Of a DNA stretch of 64,000 nt, positions 33,960-44,871 are shown piece after piece (positions within the stretch are counted from its first letter, which is position 1; the number at the start of each line of letters is the position of its first letter). The position numbers were made by a program, and so were the translations under genes. Below the pieces are notes generated by a model. That model worked only from the letters and a program-made list of their open reading frames with translations, did no database searches and was not told where the DNA came from. The DNA comes from Craterostigma plantagineum (Eukaryota > Streptophyta > Magnoliopsida > Lamiales > Linderniaceae): the NCBI GenBank assembly GCA_027422505.1, contig JAPQWV010000405.1, positions 62,001-126,000 of the forward strand, read 5' to 3'.

Positions 33960-34372
33960 GAATTACCGGACAAAGATTCTCTTGTAATAATCGATCGTTT
34001 TGTGTAGCCCTCTTCGAAGGAGAGAGTGCTGCTTTGGTTAGTTTATGTTGTTTGGAAATTACGTTATTATGTGTATGGCTTTTGGGAATCTGTTTTTTCG
34101 CCATTACGATATTTGCCGCAATGGTTGAAAGGCGCAGTATAATAACCGGAATGCAAGAATTAATTGAAGGTTAGTTTTCTTGGTTCACGTGCACCTTTGG
34201 TTTTATTACACAATTGAATGGTCCAATGCTCCTCCATGTGAACGTTTGAAAGCCGAAACAAAAATGGCCTACTAGTGTTTTTTAGTAGGTCTTCTTGCCC
34301 ATGTGACAATTAATTATTGTCGGATTTTCACATGAGATGAGGGTGGCGGTAATAAATAATATATCATCGTGG
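33960..34372. other. EXPB copy B 3' region
   Basis: 3' UTR and flank, homologous to 12313-12680 of copy A. No further gene is seen. Confidence 0.5.
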
Positions 34373-35316
34373 CAGGCCCGTAGCTCACGAAGTCGGGACC
34401 TGAGGCGATTCTCGAAATTCGGGGCCTAAATTTTTTTATGTAATTTTTTAAATAACATGAGTAGTCTAACATAAATTTAACCGTAAATGTAAGTTATTTA
34501 AACCGTAAATTAAAAACCATCTAGGTGTTTATAGGCATGGTTCGCCGTCGCGGATGCGGACGTCGATGCAGAAGCGAGCGATACAGATACATTGCATTGT
34601 CGAGACGCAGTCGCGGACGATACGCATGTTTCTTAAAAAAATGTAAAATATATCAGTTTCTTTGCAACTATACTAGATTATATTTGTAAAGATGTTAAAA
34701 ACACATAATAAGTTTATATCACAATTCACATATGTATATTACAAAATTTTCTATTATATTATTACATATATTTCAAAAGTTTCTATTATATTACATATAT
34801 TACAAATATTTTGAAAATTATTACTAGTATTAAAAAAGTCATTAAGAAAAAATGGAAAATAATACAAGTCAAACATCAATAAGCATGTTCAAATGCGTAA
34901 TTCAATAAAGTTTAAACATTTAAATAATAGAACTATAAGACTATCATAATATCTAGACTAATAATAAAGTATTTAACGAGATAAATAAACTTTCAAGCTG
35001 TTCCCCTTTTTTTAAACTTCATTTACATTGTTTAATGTATTTGAACAATATATGTTATTTTTTATATTCTAACTAACAAAGGCTTGTTAAAAACTGGGCC
35101 AAACATTTGAAAAGTCGAAGAACTATCAACTAGAATACCAGAAATGCCCTAATTAGTCACCATCTACCTCACGACACCTAATTTCAAAAGTTATGGACGA
35201 GATATATACAACCGCGACGATATATATACATATAGGTATGATAAATTTTTTTGGGCCCCTTCGAAAGCTGGGCCCGAGGCGACCGCCTCACTGGCCTTAT
35301 GGAAGCTACGGCCCTG
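34373..35316. mobile_element. hAT-like non-autonomous element, private to copy B
   Basis: A 944-bp insertion with ends CAGGCCCGTAGCT and AGCTACGGCCCTG and a perfect 8-bp target duplication CATCGTGG (34365-34372 and 35317-35324). Both subterminal regions carry GGGCC/CCTGAGGCG or CCCGAGGCG words. The core is AT-rich without a transposase. Copy A has the empty site (TTGTCGTGG near 12679-12687), which shows both the boundaries and the timing. Confidence 0.85.
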
Positions 35317-35553
35317 CATCGTGGTTTCTTGGTACACGGAGAAAATGAATGTGGCATTGTGGTAGTAACGTAAATAGAAACGAGGAGCAAAAATGGTTCA
35401 TCTTTTATTGAAATAAAAAAACATCATACGACGAGAAGAAACTCGGAGCAAAAACATCTCATCGCTCTTATTCCTTTTCTATAGTAGTTCCATGAATAGA
35501 ACAAAATCAAGACTCGCTATCGTTCCAAAAATCGAGAAAGGCACGTTATATTT

Positions 35554-36689
35554 TTATTCTTGTACAGCAGGCGAAGTTTGACCTGCTTTAGGCGTCGCCG
35601 TCTTCCCAGCGTCGTCGCCGCCGCCCTTTGCTGGTGTGGGCTCAGAATCTTTCTTACCATCCTCCGACGATGCTTTAACATCGCCATCCTTCTTCTCATC
35701 TTTCTTACCATCCTTAGAACCTTCTTTATTACCGTCCTTCGAATCCTTACTATCTTTCTCCGGTGGCGGTGGGAGCATATGAGGAGGAGGATTCTGCTTG
35801 AGCTTGAGAATGAGTTGTCTCATTCTAGACATATCCGTCGGTTTCCCAGGCTTTGGTCCTTGAACGACCATAATCGATGGCTTTTTCTCGTCTTGCTCTT
35901 TACGCCCCCTTCTCTTCTCTATGTTGGGAACTTCGCGGGGAATTATCTCTGCTATTGCCTTCCAATACTGTTTGTCAGCTTCCTTATGGAACTTCTCTTG
36001 CTGGGCATGGTAAAGCTGAAACAAGAACACCAACCATTTTCCTTGTAAAAGAAACACACAAACAAGTGTGTTACTTACTATATTTGATGATACCTTTTCT
36101 CTTTCTCTGTTCTGGGCTTTGTTTGTTTCGACAGTTTGATCCCTTTTCTCGTAGAATTTGCGGTTGTACTCTTCTGCCTCGGCGAAGATCTCTTCTCTTC
36201 TCTGTTTCTCCTTCTTCTCCTTCTCCTCAAGGTACATCGCATTTTGCCTTAAAATTCAAAATTCGATTGAATGCCCAGATTCAGCAATGGACCAAATCGA
36301 TTGATTCCTAATTCAAGAAATCAAAATAAGCAAAACGTTTCTTTCCCATAAATCAATCACCTCCTCCATTCGCGGAAAGCAGCAGCTTCCTCACGCATCT
36401 GCTCAGGCTCAGGGAGCAAAGGGCCAGGCCCATGATCATCCTCGCCGGTGAAAAGGCCGTCGTCGGTCTGCGGCTCGTTGAACGGCGAGGTGTAGCCTTC
36501 ATGATCGGCGGCGTCACTAGCCACATTGTTGTTATTGGCCAGGCTATGAGCAAACACATGGTGTGCATCGTCGTCGTCGTCGTCGTCATGGTGTTGTCCG
36601 AATCCATAGCCATGGTCGTCGGCGGCTGGCGGGACGAGGTAAGCATCCGTAACGTCGCCGCCGTCGTTCTTGGGCTCCACGCCGTACAC
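35554..36689 (-). CDS. CLC: Clathrin light chain, start codon unclear
   Basis: The exons are 36361-36689 (upper limit set by an in-frame GTG), 36094-36247 and 35554-36015. The protein has [15 protein letters not shown], then REWRRQNA across the first splice junction, the heavy-chain-binding coiled coil ([33 protein letters not shown]), [42 protein letters not shown] and a Lys/Asp-rich tail. These are hallmarks of plant clathrin light chains, which coat vesicles at the plasma membrane and trans-Golgi. Splice phases agree. No in-frame ATG exists between an upstream TAA (about 36764) and the Met at 36398, so either translation starts at a non-AUG codon, an upstream exon exists, or only an N-terminally shortened form is made. 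The gene is convergent with EXPB copy B, and its 3' end is duplicated at 12926-13096. Confidence 0.88.
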
Positions 36690-37203
36690 ACGTGTGTTGT
36701 GTGTCTCTGTCCGTGTGATGTGATCAAGAAAGACGATGGAGGAGAAAGCGGTGCTTTTCGTTTACCTGGTTTTTTCTTGATACCATGGCTTGCCACGTGT
36801 CCTTTTACCCCAGTAGTTTTTTATTTAATAATTGATTACATATTGTTAGATACTTTTAGGTTCGTTATTCTATTATTCTATATTTATAAGTTAGAGTGAA
36901 CTCCAACAAGGAATTCTTTTATGACACGTCGTCAGGTTGTAAGACGTGAGAATGTAATTATCATAATTAATGACATGTGGTAATTAAGAAATATGTGTTA
37001 GTGTGATTATCCTTAACATATACCACTATATTACAATATCAAATGTATCATCTGAGACAACTGTCTTAACGAGGTAAAACCCAATAATCAAGAATATAAT
37101 CATCGTAGTATTGAACTACAATAAAATCACAAGATCCATTTTCATTTTAAGGGAAGCTCTATATCACTTAGGCCCTAATGATTCAGTATTTTACTAATTC
37201 AAA
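36690..37203. other. Clathrin light chain promoter region and intergenic
   Basis: On the minus strand there is a TATA-like TTATAAATATAG near 36878-36890 and a G-box-like GACACGTGGC near 36792-36801. No gene is seen. Confidence 0.4.
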
Positions 37204-37662
37204 TCAGCAAAAGGAAACTGCTACTTTCTGGGGACTAAGAGCTTTGATGGCAGACTTTGAATTACAAGACGATCTCATCAACGCTCGGCCGCGCATAAAC
37301 CCTAAAAGTGATACAAAAGCTGTCTTAACTCTGACAAATATCTTGTTAATCCTCATCTTACCATTTCTTGAATTCGCAGACCTCAGCTTATAAGTTTGCA
37401 GAAAGATCAATCTTTTTCTGGCCCTCTCTCGCCTGTATCTCAAAGAACTCGTCATTAAGCTCAGATTCTGATTATTGTTCTTATAATTCCTCTGTGTCGA
37501 AGGTATACGCAAGCCACAGTTGTTGTTGTTGTAATAGTGACGACTACTTCCTTTCCTCGTCGTCGTCCTCGTTTGAACATCGTATCCATGTCCTTCATTA
37601 ATATCTGATATTGATCCATGGTTGTTGAGCTTAACCAAAGGGCCTTCTGAAATTGCAATCAT
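37204..37662 (-). CDS. Small basic protein, unrecognised
   Basis: A 152-residue single-exon ORF with ATG at 37662. It has an acidic-to-neutral N-terminus (MIAISEGPLVKLNNHGSI), an Asn-rich patch, and a strongly basic C-terminal half (RYRRERARKRLIFLQTYKL, NGKMRINKIFVRVKTAFV). It ends LSPQKVAVSFC. There is no signal peptide or convincing membrane span. A good TATA box about 50 bp upstream supports expression. I do not recognise the family; a short basic plant-specific protein is the most that can be said. The opposite-strand ORFs are low-complexity Ser-rich shadows. Confidence 0.55.
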   Translation of the reverse strand: MIAISEGPLVKLNNHGSISDINEGHGYDVQTRTTTRKGSSRHYYNNNNCGLRIPSTQRNYKNNNQNLSLMTSSLRYRRERARKRLIFLQTYKLRSANSRNGKMRINKIFVRVKTAFVSLLGFMRGRALMRSSCNSKSAIKALSPQKVAVSFC

Positions 37663-37710
37663 GGTGTCATATGAAGCAGTGACAAAAGAAGGTTGGAAAT
37701 ATATCTTCTG

Positions 37711-37718
37711 TTTATATA
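37711..37718 (-). promoter_or_regulatory. TATA box of the small basic protein gene
   Basis: TATATAAA on the minus strand, in the context CCACCTATATAAACAG, 49 bp upstream of the ATG at 37662. Confidence 0.6.
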
Positions 37719-38597
37719 GGTGGTGAAGGGGAAGAAGATGACGACGATGGATGAATCAAATGATATGATATAATTAAGATATTGATCTTCCTTTACATGT
37801 GGGTATCATTAGCTTTAATTAACTATATATTTGACTAATACTGTGTGCGTCTAAAGATGGTTGGCTGGCGATAGGAAATCGCCTATAGAGAGACCTCTTG
37901 ATCCTGCAGATCATCGTTTTTAATGTGAAATTATTACAATTATCGCACGTTGCCATAGATGCGACATACATATATTTGGATAGAGGGATTAGATAGTGTA
38001 CGTTATTCCGGTAATAACAAAAAAAGATGCTAATTTTATACCTTGAATTTCAGCTAAATTTCTGACGAGAACACGAAAATATAGCTAATGGTTATAATCA
38101 AATTCCAAAATCCTGACGTAGACCTTCACTTTCCTTTTCTCCACAACATCAACACTTTCGTTGTAGAGTTGTAGACCATTCACGCAAATTAATTAAACTA
38201 TGGCCCAATTGAAATCCTATTGTAATTTTCAGAATAATATTCCAAAAAATCAAGAATGCCATCTTCTTGAGTTGACTAATGGACATACATATCACAGTTC
38301 TTAATGTATGTGATTGAATTGTCGGAGGCTGCACTAATATAATACTTATTTTATTTACATATTCCACTATCTTATCTAACCACTTCATCAACGTAGCTAA
38401 TTACAAGATAAATTCAGTGATAAAACTTGTTGAATATATTATTTATGTAATGATAATAAAAATCATGGGTAATAAATCAAGGGGTAAATCTCCTCCACGC
38501 ACGACCCCAATAATAGTCGGACAAAACAAAAGTTCACGTGATCGTATTCAACGATTTTCATGCGAAGGATGATGGAAACATCGTCTATAATATGAAG
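37719..38597. other. Intergenic
   Basis: No supported gene. AT-rich sequence, with short ORFs only. Confidence 0.4.
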
Positions 38598-39281
38598 TAG
38601 GGGTGGGCATCGGGTCGGGTAGTCGGGTATCGGGTATTTCGGGTTCGGGTAGTTCGGGTTCGGATTAAGATTTTCACTACCCGAACCCGACCCGATTTAC
38701 AGCGGGTACCCGCTTGTCGGGTATATATCGGGTTCGGGTACCCGACGTCAAGTAGTCGGGTACCCGATTTTTAATTGAATATGACTAAAAATATTATAAT
38801 TCAATAAACAAATTAAATATCCATGTTATGTATTAATATCGCTTACAATATTTGGGTATTTTGTTTTCAATAAATATAATACATACATATCTTTATATGT
38901 TTATTTATAAAATTTTGAGTATATATATTTTAAATATTTATATATGCATTGATATAAAATATCACTTCTTAATTATACAATTAAAATAAGAAATTAGTCG
39001 AAATATTATTTAAAACTTTAACATTACTTAAGTTAGATATTGATATATTATATTTTTAATGTTATGTACAAAACTAATATTTTTTTAAAAAATAATATAT
39101 CGGGTACCCGAATAACCCGATCGGGTAGTAAATTACTACCCGATACCCGATCCGATTAATAATTATCGGGTAACGGATAACCCGATACCTGACAAATAAC
39201 CCGAACTACCCGACCCGAACTACCCGAACCCGATCGGATTCGGGTAAAACCCGAATACCCGAACCCGAACGCCCACCCCTA
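38598..39281. mobile_element. hAT-like non-autonomous element with CGGGTA arrays
   Basis: A 684-bp element with ends TAGGGGTGGGC and GCCCACCCCTA and a perfect 8-bp duplication ATATGAAG (38590-38597 and 39282-39289). Each terminus carries about 150 bp densely packed with TCGGGTA/TACCCGA and CGGGTTCGGG words in opposite orientation, around an AT-rich core. Clustered subterminal motifs of this kind are transposase binding arrays in hAT elements. No transposase is encoded. Confidence 0.88.
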
Positions 39282-39289
39282 ATATGAAG

Positions 39290-40129
39290 TTATCTTTTAT
39301 ATCCTTCGTAGTTTAAACAATTAAATCGTACGAATTTAAATTGAATGTATATGCATATACGTGATTCATGACATGACGTGGGCGTAATGATCCTAAAACA
39401 AAACGAACACAACTTCTCAGTTCAGACAAAAACATGTGAAGAGATGAAAAGGACATTTGAAATGTTTGGAACTCGTAGTTTCTTGTGGTGGGCCCCCTTT
39501 TTTCTAATCATGTAATCAAGACTTATCAGGAAAATTTTCTTCTCAATTCTCATCCCATCATTCCATTTCCAACTTGTGTTTATGCCATGCCTAAGGCTAA
39601 TTACCTAGCGTGGTCCATATGATTAATTTGGCATGATTCTTATTAATTTCTAGATCATTAATGGTTGATTCTCTCTTGTTTTTCCTTGGAATTGGGGGGA
39701 AAGAAAAGGATTAAAAAGACTAATCTATGAAATAAAGTATAATTTATTCTTTTTCTTTTTTGGTTGACACAAAAGCATCGACGGTATATAGAACTCAAAC
39801 AAAACTTTTACAAAACGAATATTGCATAGGACTAAAAACACGTCCCCTGTACAAAAAACCATTCCACACTATGTTACAGTTCTCATTCATTCAATCCCTT
39901 CACCAAAAAAAGAAAATCCTATGACAACTTAAAAAAACACAAACCAGACAACCTTAGTCATTAGGTCTCACCTTTGTCATGTCCTAAAAAAGCCCACAAA
40001 GAAGGGACAACAACATTCATCAAACCTCAGAGACCTCTAAATCAGTCGCCTTCGTCGTAAAACCTCTCGACGATCATATAAGTAACTCAAGAAACGGAAA
40101 TTAAGAAAAGAAAAAAGCATCTAAAATAC
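39290..40129. other. Intergenic / DUF789 3' UTR
   Basis: No supported gene. The right part is probably the 3' UTR of the minus-strand DUF789 gene. Confidence 0.4.
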
Positions 40130-42076
40130 TCAACAATCAAGACGAGCTCCCATGAAGTAGTTGAAATCGTGGTGCTGAACCCTCAACTGCTTCAGCCACG
40201 AATCTGCTATGCTAAGCATCGATTCGAGCCTTTCTTGGTCATAAATGTTCTTGCTTGAGATCCATACGTCTCCTTGCATTTTGTACGTTGCTAAGCCAAA
40301 CGGTGGCAGGGATGTCGTGGCTGATTCGCCTTCCTTTATGTTTTCGCTGAATTTTTCTACCTCTTCATCATAGTCCGTGTCTGCAGATTATCATTATTTA
40401 CTAATCGAATCTTGCATTTTGAGAGTGATTAAGGAAATCCCGCATAAAAAAGATCTCATTTTTAGACATGGGTTCGATCGACATATTTTTCTTGGCATAC
40501 CTTGGAAAGAAGAGGATAGGGTATGGTAAGTAAGAAAGCAAGATTTCAAGTCCTCAACTGTTCGCCCCGTCGGGACGTGATAAATAGGGTACCTGTAATT
40601 TACGTCGAAAACCATTTTTATTTGATCGTTAGAGACAATCGACTGACGAAGAATCGAGAAAAAAAGAAGAGATTTTTCTTCTTACCAAGCAATGGCCATC
40701 CAACTAGCAGGTGAAAGGTCGACGTTTCGCAGGCTCATCAAGCCGGGATATCTCTGAGCTAAGCTACTAACCTGAGATGAAAAAAGAGACAGTAAATTTC
40801 CTCAGTTTATGACTCAAATTAGATAGAAAGAATACAAGCTTCACATTGTAATCAATATCCCTTCGCTAAAAGCCAAGAGAGAATGTTGGGAAAGAAAAGC
40901 AAGAATATACTCTGCTCAGAGTGAAGTTATTTACCACGCAACAGCGAATGGTCGTTATTGCACTATGAGTACGTCGAGGGATAGACAAACGGAAAAGAAT
41001 AGAATAAATGCCCGAATAATACCAATAATAGAGCGAGGCCGAACATCCCATTGCCATAAAAACGCAGAAAAGGAGTTACCCAAGATTCATTGCATGAGGT
41101 AAAAAAAAAAAAAAGCAAGGAAAGCAGAAAAAAGGATTCCCTGGTTGTGATTCTAAGGAAGCAATACAGTGATATGATGACCTTTGAAACAAAACGACGA
41201 TCGATAAACCGTATTACAGCAGCCCGAATAAAAAAAAAAAGAATTATTACCTTGTCAATCAAAGGAACTCTACAGTAAGGAGATGATCTCTCGAAATACT
41301 GGCAATAAAGCTGACCCAATCTCTCGCTAGGCAGCCATGAGCTGTCTGGTTCAGGCAAGATTTCCTCCGACGAACTACCATCCCACCTCGAAAACTTTTC
41401 TGTTTCGCTCTCATCGCTAAGCGAATCGCTGGACGAATCTCTAGTTCCACTAGCAGAGTCCATCTCTTCCCTATTGATTCAACAAGAATAACCATAGCTC
41501 AAGAAAAGAGATGGGCTTATTGAAAATAGTATTGAAGAGAACGAGTATGTGTACAGCTAAAGGAAAGAGTCAGACAACGCGAATTGCTTATCAAGTCATG
41601 TAGTGAAATGCAATGACAAGTGTTACCTAAGATAGTTAATGGAGGAATTGCTGGTGAAGATTTGAAGAGCTGAGAGGGATGGCGTGAAATATTGGATTAA
41701 ATGGCGTCCATCGTCGGTGGTTATAGGAACGCCAGCGCCGTAATAACTCATTTCACCAAAGCCATTCCAAAGATCGCCGAGTGTTATATAGTCCATTGTT
41801 TCTTTTTCCCATGGATGCCAAAGCTTATTGAGCTTCTTTATCTCACTCTTCAAGAATTTATCCAGAAAATATAATGAATAAATTATGTGGAAAGTTGGAA
41901 ATAAAAAAGCATATATATACATTCATGAGGAATTGATTGGATTAGCTTTAGATGAACAGAAAAGGACAAACCTTGGAGAGGGATTGAGAAGGGACAATGG
42001 GAGTTGTTGAATCCAAGAAACGTTCCAAGTTTGTCTGCTCCGACGATACCTTTTCATCAAAGATCATCATCATCAT
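40130..42076 (-). CDS. DUF789 family protein
   Basis: Six exons on the minus strand: 41972-42076, 41627-41847, 41251-41470, 40686-40771, 40501-40592 and 40130-40380. They total 324 residues, with all phases consistent and GT-AG junctions. Features are TNLERFLDSTTPIVPSQSL at the N-terminus, LWNGFGEMSYYGAGVP, an acidic Ser-rich linker (SDSLSDESETEKFSRWDG), LYCQYFERSSPYCRVPL, LSPASWMAIAWYPIYHVPTG (across a junction) and PPFGLATYKMQGDVW..LKQLRVQHHDFNYF at the C-terminus. These are diagnostic of plant DUF789 proteins, whose molecular role is unknown. The start is the first of four consecutive ATGs at 42076. Confidence 0.9.
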
Positions 42077-44352
42077 CGATTTCTTGAAACAGAGAACAGA
42101 GAGAGAATATCTGAGAATATTTTTTATTTTTAATAAATTCTCTCTCCTATCCTCTTCAATTGAGAAACAGAGAAGCACAGAAACCCAGAGAGGAAAAGAA
42201 GAATGGATTAGATTACAGAAGAAAGACTTGGACGAGCAAGGGAAGAGAGAAAATCCCGGGATTTTCTATTTTTTCCATCTTCCTTCGAGGGAAAAAAATG
42301 GCACAAAAGTCTTGAGAGAAATTAAAATAAATTGCTAGCCTTTGACGCTTGGCTGAAATTACTGGCACAACAAAGACCCTTCTTTTTCCTAATTCACCAT
42401 AAAAAAAATGATCTTTTTCTCTTTGTTCTCAGAATCCCATTTCGCAAAAAATCGATTCTTGATGAACCCAAAAGCCACTCAATGGTTTATCTCAAAAGAA
42501 AATAAAAACCCTTCTTCAAATCATAGCATATCATCGGCTTCGTCATCATCATATCAAAAGACACGTTATTGAAATAAAGGCAAACGACGACTAATCTATT
42601 CATATGGGAGCTCAAACGCCAGCTTCATGAATATGTTGGAGAGGAGAAATCAACTTACATTGAGATGATTCGTTCCCATTTTATCTTATTTCACTTCTGC
42701 AATAAAAAGAAAAACTCTTTTCAGATTATCTATATCTTCTATACATGTGAAACGGAGAAGAAAACTTAAAAGACTGTTTCGAAACTTGACACGAAGGTAT
42801 GACCCAGAAACGTTTGGCTCACGCGAATATATATACACATATACATATTACAAAAAGCAAGAAAGACATCCACTTTCAGTTATTACTCTGTCTTATCCCG
42901 CAAAAAGAACAGAAATCCATGGCTTTGAAAGAAGAAAAAAAAAAGAAAAAAGAAAAAGAAAAAAATAGAGAGAGAACAACCTCTGCTTGAAACTAATGTG
43001 TTAATGTGAATTTGTCTGTGTGTGCTAAGGACCAGAAACTTTGGTCATCAGCACGCACATAGGAAATAAAATTGGAAAAAGAAAATTAAAATGTGAGAGA
43101 TGTGATGACTGATGAGGGAAATGTAACGTAGCGACAATATAAAAGAAGTGGAAGATTGTAATAAATGTAAAATATATTTATGTAACATACATTTACTTGT
43201 ATATATATTTATTCATTTCTCATTTAATGAATTCCAACATGCTGGTTCAGTGATTATTAAGATATGATTATGGGATATTCAAATTAAATAATGGATAAGT
43301 TTTGAGACATGGTGGGGTCAAAACGGAGACTACCAAACTTTAAGAAGTTTCGATTTTGGGAAATACATTACATCAATTATTAATCACCTTTGGTAAAATT
43401 GTAATTGAATTGTCCATATTTGAGTGGTCAAATAGTAAAATATTGAAAAAAGAAGAAAGTATACATGTTTTTTTTAACAAATCTCGGAGGATATTCCTAA
43501 AGTATAATTCTGTAACTAAATAAACTTTATTTTTTTTGTAATGTAACAAAGTATTTATATATAGATGAGATCAATAACTTAGCTTAACTCAAACGTATTA
43601 TGCTTTCCGGGTTGTATTTGCTTTGAAACAATCCATGCAATTGAAATTATTTAATCTCATTTTATTGATTAATATCGTAATAGATTTCGTCTAGTGAAAT
43701 CTAAGCGTGCTTTAGTTGTTTGTCCCATTCCGCGTTATGAGAAGAAACCCATTCCACTTCATGTGCCCAAAATGCTGACGTCTGAGTTTGGCAATGTAAT
43801 AACAAATAATAATGAACACCGTTTACCATCCTCTACTGCGTACCATTTCTTCGATCATATATTAATAAATATAAAAAAAAATAATGATTTATAGAACATT
43901 ATCATCTTTACTTGCATTGTGATCCTCTGTTGATTAATAATATTAATTTTTCAAGCCTTAAAATTAATTGGTCATAAATGGCAGTGTTTGATCAATAGAC
44001 GCGTTGTCGGGACCTAAAATAACATGGGGCACATTGCTTTTGGTTTGTATGTGTGTAACACAAATTTTATTTTAATTTTCTAATAATTGGAGAGCAGTGC
44101 TCCTCGGATCGGTTTGACCCGAACCCGTTTTAAAGCTTTCCAATCCAATCGAACTTTATTGGGCCTGACAGATATCGGGTTAAGCCCATAAAGTCTGGCA
44201 TAAGGCCTGTTAACCTCATCACAAGCGAACGAAATACATTTTATTGCACAAAACAAAACTAATGATCCTCTCATATCAAAGAGCCATTGTTTAGGGGATC
44301 ATAAACAGACTAGCAAAAAAGATACCTTTGTGAATGATGACGTTGGCATCGA
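42077..44352. other. Intergenic, low-complexity and AT-rich
   Basis: This covers the DUF789 leader and upstream sequence (AG-rich tracts around 42740-42990). ORFs here are low-complexity or lack coding character. I see no supported gene. Confidence 0.4.
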
Positions 44353-44529
44353 TCAAAATCCGAGCATTTTGTAGACGATGAAGCTCAAGAAACAGAAGAA
44401 GCTGGCCAAGAAAAGATAATCTACGAACACGAAGAATGATTCTGATCCATGGTACTTCATTGCCGTGATCTTCCTCGCCTGTTGTTGCTGCATTTCCTTT
44501 TTCTGTTCGTTTTCTTCAATTCTTGCCAT
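44353..44529 (-). CDS. 58-residue single-pass membrane microprotein
   Basis: A short intact ORF beginning MARIEENEQKKEMQQQQARK, a charged Gln-rich helix. It is followed by ITAMKYHGSESFFVFVDY and a strongly hydrophobic segment (LFLASFFCFLSFIVY), ending KMLGF. The layout, with a cytosolic N-terminus and a near-C-terminal membrane span of 20-odd residues, fits a tail-anchored or small membrane protein. The start has an acceptable context and there is no competing longer frame on this strand. The head-to-head neighbour is the Mpv17-like gene, about 340 bp away. I believe similar short proteins occur in other plants, but this needs a search. Function is unknown. Confidence 0.65.
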   Translation of the reverse strand: MARIEENEQKKEMQQQQARKITAMKYHGSESFFVFVDYLFLASFFCFLSFIVYKMLGF

Positions 44530-44871
44530 TTATTTTCCGACCTTTTTTCTTTTGGTTCTTAAGAAGATCTGTGAATGTTCTTCCTCTTCACCGAGTTTTT
44601 GGGGCTCAATTAGTTGGTCGTTTGCTTTGTTCTGTATTTGAGCTTTGGGGCGACACTTTTTACTATTGTTTTATTTCCCTTTTATTTTTCTTGATTTATT
44701 TCTTGATATTAAATATAAGACTTTAGAACCTCGTAGAAATAGAATCTTCATGGCCAAACGTTGTCTGGCACAATCTTGGATCTCCGACCAATAAATCTAC
44801 CAAAAAATGGTAGACGCGTCTGTAATCAATTATAGCCATCTCAGAATTACAGAAACAAAAAATCAGAAAAA

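Noticed and set aside
36353..36899. ORFs of 147 and 155 residues overlapping the clathrin light chain first exon
   Set aside because: Low-complexity Thr/Met or Val runs from the GAC repeat read in other frames; the clathrin frame has the conserved motifs.
43694..43894. 66-residue ORF beginning MKSKRALVVCPIPRY
   Set aside because: AT-rich flank, no domain, and no promoter or splice support.
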